11,271 nucleotides of DNA, taken from the NCBI GenBank assembly GCA_002433675.1, contig DJIP01000372.1:1-11271 (forward strand). The letters run 5' to 3'. Position numbers and translations under genes: made by a program. The number at the start of each line of letters is the position of its first letter. The stretch's first letter is position 1. Shown one piece after another: positions 6,422-11,271 of this stretch. The notes below the pieces were generated by a model that was not told the DNA's origin, ran no database searches, and saw nothing but the letters and a program-made list of their open reading frames with translations. The DNA comes from Halomonas halophila. Its GTDB lineage: Bacteria > Pseudomonadota > Gammaproteobacteria > Pseudomonadales > Halomonadaceae.

Positions 6422-7096
6422 TTACCCCTGCTGGCCGGTCGGCGTCAGGGTAATCTCGACGCGACGGTTCTGGGCACGACCTTCTTCGGTGTTGTTGCTG
6501 GCGATCGGCTGGTTTTCACCGTAGCCGCTCACATACAGACGACCGGAGGCGACACCCTGCCCCTGGAGGTAGCTGCCCACCGACTGAGCACGACGCTCGG
6601 ACAGACGCTGGTTGTAGCTGGCGTCCCCGGTAGAGTCGGTGTGGCCGGCGATATTGACGCGGGTTTCCGGATACTGAGTCAGCACGTTGGCCACGTCGTT
6701 GAGGGCGCTGGTGGCGCCGCCGGTCAGGTCGGCGGAATCGAAGCCGAAGGTCACGCTGCTCGGCATGTTGAGCACGATGTTGTCACCCTGGCGCTCCACA
6801 TCGATCCCGGTACCCTGCATGCTCTGACGCAGCTGCTCTTCCTGACGATCCATGTAGACACCGATGCCACCGCCCACGGCGGCACCGGCGGCGGCACCAA
6901 TCAAGGCGCGGTCACGTTTGCTGGTGCTGCCGTCACCACTGATGGCGCCGGCCGCGGCACCGACGGCGGCACCCACAGCGGCGCCAATGCCGGTGTTGTT
7001 GCGATCGGTCTGGCCAGTATAAGGATCCGTTGTGGAGCAGCCTGCCAGAATCACGGCGGCTGCCAGCGGGGCGATCAGTCGAGTCTTGCTGCTCAT
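6422..7096 (-). CDS. yiaD: OmpA-family outer-membrane lipoprotein, YiaD-like
   Basis: This 224-aa lipoprotein starts at the ATG preceded by GGAAGGAG (spacing 11); an upstream in-frame extension would swallow that site. Residues 1-19 are a lipoprotein signal ending L-A-G, with Cys20 as the lipidated residue and Ser21 at +2, which fits outer-membrane sorting. Two glycine-zipper stretches follow (about 36-54 and 64-83, ending G-V-Y-M-D). The C-terminal OmpA/Pal-type peptidoglycan-binding domain spans roughly 107-220: F-G-F-D-S-A-D-L, then H-T-D-S-T-G at 151-156 and L-S-E-R-R-A at 164-169, with Asp153 and Arg168 in the positions that contact diaminopimelate. The order and spacing match E. coli YiaD from end to end. 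The gene lies 38 bp after hemW and probably shares its transcript, ending at the terminator near 6290. Confidence 0.9.
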   Translation of the reverse strand: MSSKTRLIAPLAAAVILAGCSTTDPYTGQTDRNNTGIGAAVGAAVGAAAGAISGDGSTSKRDRALIGAAAGAAVGGGIGVYMDRQEEQLRQSMQGTGIDVERQGDNIVLNMPSSVTFGFDSADLTGGATSALNDVANVLTQYPETRVNIAGHTDSTGDASYNQRLSERRAQSVGSYLQGQGVASGRLYVSGYGENQPIASNNTEEGRAQNRRVEITLTPTGQQG

Positions 7097-7134
7097 GGCG
7101 TCAACGTCTCCTTCCATGTGGTACATCATCCCTT

Positions 7135-8304
7135 TCAGTCTTCGCTGAACAGGGTCAAAAGGTCGTTCAAGAATAATAGACCTTGCGCAGAAGCTTGAAC
7201 CCTGGCGGCGTCTTGCACAATAAGTCCCTTTTCACGCGCCTTGTCGATCTTTGGCGACAACTCTGCCACAGAGCGCCCTGTGTGTGCACGCCAGGTGTCC
7301 AGCGACACTCCATCGACCAGTCTCAATGCGTTCATCGCGAATTCCAGCGCCACCTCGTCGGGCTTTACCCGCCGGTGACCCGCCACGAAACCGCGAGGAT
7401 CCTGATGTCGCCGCAGGTAAGCCTCCGGCTGGCGGGTCTTCCAGCGACGCTCTATCTCAAAGCCCGACTCGCCTGCCTGGCTGATCTTGCCGTGGGCACC
7501 GGCACCGATCCCCAGGTAGTCGCCAAAGCGCCAGTAGTTGAGGTTGTGACGCGCCCGTCGCCCGGGCTTCGAGTAGGCCGATATCTCGTAGCGCTGGAAA
7601 CCTGCCGCCTCGAGACGCTCGTGGCCCAGGTCCTGGATATCCCAAAGCACCTCTTCTTCCGGTAGCCGCGGCGGCTTGGCATGAAACTCGGTATTGGGCT
7701 CCAGCGTCAGCTGATACCAGGACAGGTGTTCAGGCGCCAGTGTGATGGCCCGCTCCAGGTCGGCGAGGGCGAGCTCCGGGGTCTGCCCCGGCAGGCCATG
7801 CATCAAGTCCAGATTGAGATTGTCGAATCCGGCTCGGCGAGCCTCATCGAAGGCCCGTTCGGCATCATCACCGCCATGGATACGACCCAGCGCAGAGAGC
7901 TGAGCGTCGTGAAAACTCTGCACCCCAAGCGATAGCCGGTTGATACCGGCACGGTGATAGTCGGCAAAGCGGCCACGCTCAAGCGTCCCCGGGTTGGCTT
8001 CCAGCGTAATTTCGATATCCGAGGCGAAGGGTACCAGCTGGCTCGCCGTATCCAGCAATCGGCGATAGAAGTCCCCGGACATCAGGCTTGGGGTGCCGCC
8101 ACCGATGAAGATGCTGACCAGTTCGCGCCCATCGACGAGCCTGGCATCGCTGCGCAGGTCATCGATCAATGCCGCCAGGTAGGCCTCTTCGGGGAGTTCG
8201 GCGCCGCGCCCGACACCGTGGGAATTGAAGTCACAGTAGGGACACTTGCGCACGCACCAGGGCACATGCACATAGAGCGCCAATGGCGGAAGACGAGACG
8301 CCAT
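7135..8304 (-). CDS. hemW: Radical SAM haem chaperone HemW
   Basis: HemW is a radical-SAM protein related to coproporphyrinogen dehydrogenase (HemN), now regarded as a haem chaperone rather than an enzyme of haem synthesis. The 389-aa reading has the HemW-type cluster motif C-V-R-K-C-P-Y-C-D-F, with Cys17, Cys21 and Cys24 binding the [4Fe-4S] cluster; HemN carries an extra Cys at the last position, here Phe26. GGGTPS lies at 68-73, E-A-N-P-G-T follows, and HNLNYW at 253-258 matches the HNxxYW motif linked to haem binding. The ATG at 8304 overlaps the rdgB stop by one base (TGATG); a GTG at 8307 is an alternative start, giving 390 aa. No separate Shine-Dalgarno is obvious, so translation is probably coupled to rdgB. 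Confidence 0.95.
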   Translation of the reverse strand: MASRLPPLALYVHVPWCVRKCPYCDFNSHGVGRGAELPEEAYLAALIDDLRSDARLVDGRELVSIFIGGGTPSLMSGDFYRRLLDTASQLVPFASDIEITLEANPGTLERGRFADYHRAGINRLSLGVQSFHDAQLSALGRIHGGDDAERAFDEARRAGFDNLNLDLMHGLPGQTPELALADLERAITLAPEHLSWYQLTLEPNTEFHAKPPRLPEEEVLWDIQDLGHERLEAAGFQRYEISAYSKPGRRARHNLNYWRFGDYLGIGAGAHGKISQAGESGFEIERRWKTRQPEAYLRRHQDPRGFVAGHRRVKPDEVALEFAMNALRLVDGVSLDTWRAHTGRSVAELSPKIDKAREKGLIVQDAARVQASAQGLLFLNDLLTLFSED

Positions 8305-8915
8305 CACGAACTCGACCGACGCTCGAGTTCGAGCAGCAGGGCCGAAAGGGCGCGACCACGATGACTCAGTCGGTTCTTTTCCACCGCGCCGAGTTCGGCG
8401 GCGCTGGCCCCCTGGTCCGGCAGCCAGAACAGTGGATCATAGCCAAAGCCCCCCTCACCGCGCGGATGGGCCAGGATCTCGCCGCGCCAGTTGGCCTGGA
8501 CGATCAGCGGTACCGGATCCTCGGGATGCTCGAGCAGCACCAGCACGCACCAGTAACTGGCGCCACGACTCCCCTCGGGCACCTCGGCCATGGCCTCGAG
8601 CAACTTGTCGTTATTGCGACCGTCGTCCTTGGGCTCACCGGCAAAGCGGGCAGAATAGATACCGGGGCGGCCGTCGAGTGCATCCACGGCGAGCCCGGAG
8701 TCGTCGGCCAGCGCCGGCAGGCCGCTGATGCGGCTGGCTTCTCTTGCCTTGAGCAGCGCATTTTCGACGAAGGTCAGTCCCGTTTCCTCGACCTCGGGAA
8801 CAGAAAACTCCGACTGGGCGTGAACCTTGATGCCCAGTGGCGCCAGCAGCGCGCCCAATTCCTTGAGCTTGCCGGCATTTCCACTGGCCAACACCAGTTC
8901 GGTAAGGTGACTCAT
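8304..8915 (-). CDS. rdgB: RdgB/HAM1 family non-canonical purine NTP pyrophosphatase
   Basis: RdgB hydrolyses dITP, ITP and XTP to the monophosphate and pyrophosphate, keeping deaminated purines out of DNA and RNA. The 203-aa product begins M-S-H-L-T-E-L-V-L-A-S-G-N-A-G-K (substrate-binding S-x-N-x-x-K at 11-16). It continues with T-F-V-E-N-A-L-L-K-A-R (48-58), the catalytic A-D-D-S-G-L-A-V-D (70-78), P-G-I-Y-S-A-R (84-90), G-G-F-G-Y-D-P-L-F (155-163) and L-S-H-R-G (183-187), all in the family order and at the usual length. ATG 8915 is chosen because it aligns with the family start and has AAGAG seven bases upstream; the longer in-frame reading to 8990 adds non-conserved residues. It is first in the rdgB-hemW pair, a conserved arrangement in gammaproteobacteria. 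Confidence 0.96.
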   Translation of the reverse strand: MSHLTELVLASGNAGKLKELGALLAPLGIKVHAQSEFSVPEVEETGLTFVENALLKAREASRISGLPALADDSGLAVDALDGRPGIYSARFAGEPKDDGRNNDKLLEAMAEVPEGSRGASYWCVLVLLEHPEDPVPLIVQANWRGEILAHPRGEGGFGYDPLFWLPDQGASAAELGAVEKNRLSHRGRALSALLLELERRSSS

Positions 8916-9243
8916 GACGTCGCTCTTGATGGGGTGTTCAACGGAAGACACGTCAGCACTATGCCGGCATGTTTGCCTATACTCTACCATGGGCTGTTTG
9001 AATGCCGTTTAAGCACAAAGTTGGAAAAAAGATTCAAAAAATACAGGGAAACCGTCCGAAAATTCGCTATTTTCTAGGACCAAGGTATGAAATATTTTAG
9101 TGTAACTGCGTATCAGGCCTAATTTTACTGTGCAGTTGTTACAGAACCTTACAAAATGAATGAAATAGGCCCATACTGGTCACAACTTTCTAGTCATACC
9201 CATCCCTGTCAGCAGGCGTCAGCGGGTGCACGGAGACACGACG
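8916..9243. promoter_or_regulatory. AT-rich divergent control region between rdgB and the LuxR-type regulator
   Basis: This 328-bp gap has no supportable gene. From about 9000 to 9190 it is much richer in A and T than anything else in the window. It holds inverted repeats TTTGAAT (8997-9003) with ATTCAAA (9032-9038), and AACTGC (9104-9109) with GCAGTT (9132-9137), plus A tracts near 9025-9041. It should contain promoters for both divergent genes and looks like a multi-input regulatory region, possibly a target of nucleoid proteins. The regulatory role is inference. Confidence 0.55.
9149..9177 (+). promoter_or_regulatory. Candidate promoter of the LuxR/VpsT-type gene
   Basis: TTACAA (9149-9154) and CATACT (9172-9177) are separated by an ideal 17 bp, about 65 nt before the start codon. 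Three and four of six positions match sigma-70 consensus, so the promoter would be weak or activator-dependent. Other AT-rich hexamers nearby could serve instead. Confidence 0.3.
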
Positions 9244-9915
9244 ATGAGCAACAACACAGGACAGATAGTGCTGGTGACTGACCACAACCCTCAGTCGCTG
9301 CTCTTCATCAACTATATCAAGGACCAATTCCACTGCCCTGTCTCCATCGCCGCCCCCACCGATACCATCGATATTGATGACAGTCAGCAGGTGCTGGTGT
9401 TGATGGACGCCGACCATGTCGACGATGCCGCCATGCAGCATTGGCAGGACGTCAGTGCACGCCATAACGGCCTGTTGCTCACCGCCTTCAACCTGCGTGA
9501 TGAAGAACATGCGCTGGAGGTGCTGTCCTTCATGCATCTGCGTGGAGTCTTCTATCGTCAGGACAGTCTCGACAGTATCTGCAAGGGTATCGCCAAGCTG
9601 TTCGAGACCGACGATCTGTGGATGTCGCGTTCGCTGATGACACGCCTGATCGAATTTTCCCGCCGCCAGCAGCTCAATGCCTACCGACCGGCCTGTGGCC
9701 TGACCCAGCGCGAGATGGAGATCATCGGACTGCTGGGCTCCGGCGCCTCCAATATGGAAATCGCCGAACGTCTGTGCGTCAGCGAACACACCGTAAAGTC
9801 TCACCTGTACAACGTGTTCAAGAAGATTCGCGTCAGCAATCGCCTGCAAGCAGTCAACTGGGCACGCCAGAATCTCGGCGCGCCGCCACCTCGACGCTCC
9901 ACTGCGGCACGATAA
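9244..9915 (+). CDS. LuxR-family transcriptional regulator of the CsgD/VpsT type
   Basis: This 223-aa DNA-binding regulator starts at ATG 9244 behind GGAG (9232-9235, spacing 8). Its N-terminal half is receiver-like but atypical, with the layout of CsgD and VpsT: I-V-L-V-T at 8-12, V-L-V-L-M-D at 50-55, W-Q-D at 67-69 and G-V-F-Y at 101-104. Asp55 may sit at the phospho-acceptor position, but the acidic pair and the conserved Lys of true receivers are not evident. WMSR at 126-129 fits W[F/L/M][T/S]R, the cyclic di-GMP binding motif of VpsT. The LuxR helix-turn-helix spans about 153-211 (L-T-Q-R-E, G-A-S-N-M-E-I-A, V-S-E-H-T-V-K-S-H-L-Y-N-V-F-K-K-I), very close to CsgD. The likely role is control of biofilm matrix or motility genes; no matrix genes are in the window, so targets are unknown. 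Confidence 0.88.
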   Translation: MSNNTGQIVLVTDHNPQSLLFINYIKDQFHCPVSIAAPTDTIDIDDSQQVLVLMDADHVDDAAMQHWQDVSARHNGLLLTAFNLRDEEHALEVLSFMHLRGVFYRQDSLDSICKGIAKLFETDDLWMSRSLMTRLIEFSRRQQLNAYRPACGLTQREMEIIGLLGSGASNMEIAERLCVSEHTVKSHLYNVFKKIRVSNRLQAVNWARQNLGAPPPRRSTAAR

Positions 9916-9947
9916 GGCTCGACGACCGAGCCCCGAACTACGGGGGC
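9916..9947 (+). other. Overlapping small hairpins just after the regulator stop
   Basis: GGCTCG (9916-9921) pairs with CGAGCC (9927-9932), while the overlapping CCCCG (9931-9935) pairs with CGGGG (9941-9945), so the two hairpins compete. A CTTTTC lies a further 8 nt downstream. This is 3'-UTR structure that might contribute to termination, but it does not have the standard terminator layout. Confidence 0.3.
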
Positions 9948-10012
9948 AAAGACGCTTTTCGGCCGAGATCGAGTAACGTAATGAAGCGACTGCATCGACA
10001 ACACGCGTGCAG

Positions 10013-10049
10013 CCCACAAGGACGCCGGCATCGCCGGCGTCCTTGTGGG
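10013..10049. terminator. 17-bp perfect hairpin between convergent genes, probable bidirectional terminator
   Basis: CCCACAAGGACGCCGGC (10013-10029) is the exact reverse complement of GCCGGCGTCCTTGTGGG (10033-10049), with an ATC loop. It sits 97 nt after the regulator stop and 25 nt past the stop of the minus-strand gene. Neither side has a T run, so it is either a non-canonical terminator serving both genes or a 3'-end stabilising structure. Confidence 0.55.
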
Positions 10050-10074
10050 TGGAGAAAGATACCAGGCTGGTCTC

Positions 10075-11271
10075 TTACAGCACGCGTATGTGCTCTTCGA
10101 TCAGGCTGGCCAACGTCTCCGCCGCGTTGTCGGCGGTGCTGTCCAGCCGCACCAGGTGCAGGCGTTCCTCGTCGGTGAAGTCTTCGAAGGCGTCCTGCTG
10201 CGCCGCCAGCACCGCCAGGCTCAACGATTCGTCCCGCTCATTGCGCACCGCACGTTTGCTGATGCGGCGTCTCAGCGTCTCGTCGTCGGCCTCGAAGCTT
10301 ACCAGCAGCACCGGCAGTCCCCTGGCCTCGGCCTGCCAGCGCAGCAGCTCGCGCTGCTTGCGCTCGAGGAAGGTGCCGTCGACACACACCATGTAACCGG
10401 CGTCCAGCAGGATACCGGCGCAGGCGGCCAGGCGCTGGTAGGTCTTGTCGGTGGCCTCGCGGGTATAGATATCCACAGGCAGATCGTCACTGCCCAGCTG
10501 TGGATTGAATCCATGCAGCACCAGCCGCTGAACATCGGAACTCAGCCGCACGGCGCCGAGGCGTCCCACCAGGGTACGGGTAAAGCGGCTCTTGCCGCTG
10601 CCCGACACCCCGACGCCGATCACCAGCGGCGGAAAGCGGAACTCCGCGTGACGTTCGGCCAACGTCAGGTAACGGCGGAAACTGTTCATGGTCTCGGCCA
10701 TCAGCGACGGACGCTCGTGGCCGCTCACCTGGCGACGCTGCAGCGCGCGGCGCATGCCCGCCATGGACTCGATGACCTGCAACAGTGACAGGATCCGCGC
10801 CAGCTCGTAGTCGCCACTGCGACGTAGATAGCCATCCAGTGCCTGATGGGAGAGGGTCATCTCGCCACGCAGTTCGAGTTCCACCCTGAGACTCGCCAGG
10901 TCATGGCCGGGATCTGCCATCTCGGGATAGTCGAAAGGCTTGGGATCCTGGGCGGCACTCTGGGCAACCACCAGACGCCCGTTGTCACACAGACGCACAT
11001 CGGAGTATTCCATGTACCAGCGACTGGGACGCAGACGATCCTTGCGCACCTCGATGATCGGCGCGAGGCGATCGAATTCCTGATCCAGCCACACCTTGAG
11101 GGCGTCCAGGCGCTCGACATCCTCGTCCCCGGTCAGCAGGGATCGACAGGCCGAGAACTCGGCCTCGCTGCGGTGCTTGAGCACCGTCAGCGGTTCCGGC
11201 AAATCGCTCTCCGGCGGCAACGGCTCGGCGTGAAACTCGGCCAGCGCGTCCAGCAGTTCTTCCAGGGTAAA
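10075..11271 (-). CDS. P-loop kinase with degenerate aminoglycoside phosphotransferase-like domain (5' end outside the window)
   Basis: The frame is open to the right edge, so the 5' end of the gene is missing and 398 residues are visible. The layout resembles the roughly 500-aa family that fuses an aminoglycoside-phosphotransferase-like domain (COG2187 type) to an AAA_33/COG0645-type kinase. The visible N-terminal part starts L-E-E-L-L-D-A-L-A-E-F-H, similar to that family just before its catalytic loop. Where relatives have HGDLHLGN, this protein reads YSDVRLCD (10984-11007), so phosphotransfer activity of that domain is doubtful. The C-terminal domain is intact in its visible motifs: P-loop GVSGSGKS (10588-10611), then Y-T-R-E-A-T-D-K-T-Y, V-D-G-T-F-L-E-R-K-Q-R and R-R-R-I-S-K-R-A. 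Substrate and pathway are unknown. It converges on the VpsT-like gene. The family is inferred from motif order. Confidence 0.8.
   Translation of the reverse strand, partial: FTLEELLDALAEFHAEPLPPESDLPEPLTVLKHRSEAEFSACRSLLTGDEDVERLDALKVWLDQEFDRLAPIIEVRKDRLRPSRWYMEYSDVRLCDNGRLVVAQSAAQDPKPFDYPEMADPGHDLASLRVELELRGEMTLSHQALDGYLRRSGDYELARILSLLQVIESMAGMRRALQRRQVSGHERPSLMAETMNSFRRYLTLAERHAEFRFPPLVIGVGVSGSGKSRFTRTLVGRLGAVRLSSDVQRLVLHGFNPQLGSDDLPVDIYTREATDKTYQRLAACAGILLDAGYMVCVDGTFLERKQRELLRWQAEARGLPVLLVSFEADDETLRRRISKRAVRNERDESLSLAVLAAQQDAFEDFTDEERLHLVRLDSTADNAAETLASLIEEHIRVL

Noticed and set aside
6296..7198. A 300-codon plus-strand frame opposite the YiaD-like gene
   Set aside because: It begins in the terminator and is antisense to a clear lipoprotein with signal, glycine zipper and OmpA domain; its composition follows from the opposite strand.
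8283..9077. A 264-codon plus-strand frame opposite rdgB
   Set aside because: It overlaps rdgB, which has all the RdgB/HAM1 motifs, and runs into the AT-rich control region with no supporting features.
9190..10017. A 275-codon minus-strand frame opposite the VpsT-like gene
   Set aside because: It is antisense to a clear LuxR-type regulator, shows no motif, and would span the intergenic hairpins.
1..11271. CRISPR arrays, tRNA or rRNA genes, complete insertion sequences, phage genes
   Set aside because: I saw no regularly spaced repeats, no tRNA-like cloverleaf with T-loop sequence, no rRNA segments and no transposase or integrase motifs in any of the convincing genes.

Overview
The window looks like chromosomal DNA from a GC-rich gammaproteobacterium. 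Codon use is GC-biased, and every recognised product (L34, RnpA, YidC, MnmE, RlmJ, RdgB, HemW, a YiaD-like lipoprotein) reads like its gammaproteobacterial counterpart. A member of the Halomonadaceae or a nearby marine/halophilic group is my inference from general sequence resemblance; no rRNA or other decisive marker is present.

Layout. Positions 1-2641 (+) hold the start of the conserved rpmH-rnpA-yidC block usually found near the replication origin, closed by a textbook terminator. The small membrane-insertion gene yidD, normally between rnpA and yidC, is missing. mnmE (2748-4118, +) follows, apparently with its own promoter. Instead of mnmG, the next gene is a secreted YceI-family protein (4382-4954, +). 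rlmJ (4993-5868, -) converges on it. A gene-free stretch of about 550 bp (5869-6421) holds a near-perfect 52-bp palindrome, short tandem repeats and a minus-strand terminator. A minus-strand run rdgB-hemW-yiaD-like (8915 down to 6422) looks like one operon ending at that terminator. An unusually AT-rich intergenic region (about 8960-9243) separates rdgB from a divergent LuxR/CsgD/VpsT-type regulator (9244-9915, +). The regulator converges, across a 17-bp perfect hairpin, on a minus-strand gene that runs off the right edge. That gene encodes a degenerate phosphotransferase-like domain fused to a P-loop kinase.

How the genes work together. The left half is information processing and membrane biogenesis: ribosomal protein, tRNA 5' maturation, membrane insertase, tRNA wobble modification and, further on, 23S rRNA methylation. 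The rdgB-hemW pair covers nucleotide-pool sanitation and haem delivery; the lipoprotein adds envelope anchoring. The regulator is the most interesting single gene: it carries WMSR at the place where VpsT binds cyclic di-GMP, so it is a good candidate for a c-di-GMP-responsive biofilm or matrix regulator.

I do not see a clearly new multi-gene system. The points most worth following are the c-di-GMP-type regulator and its AT-rich promoter, the palindromic element at 6054-6105, the missing yidD, the degraded catalytic loop in the right-edge gene, and a loose cluster of DnaA-box-like sites in and after mnmE.
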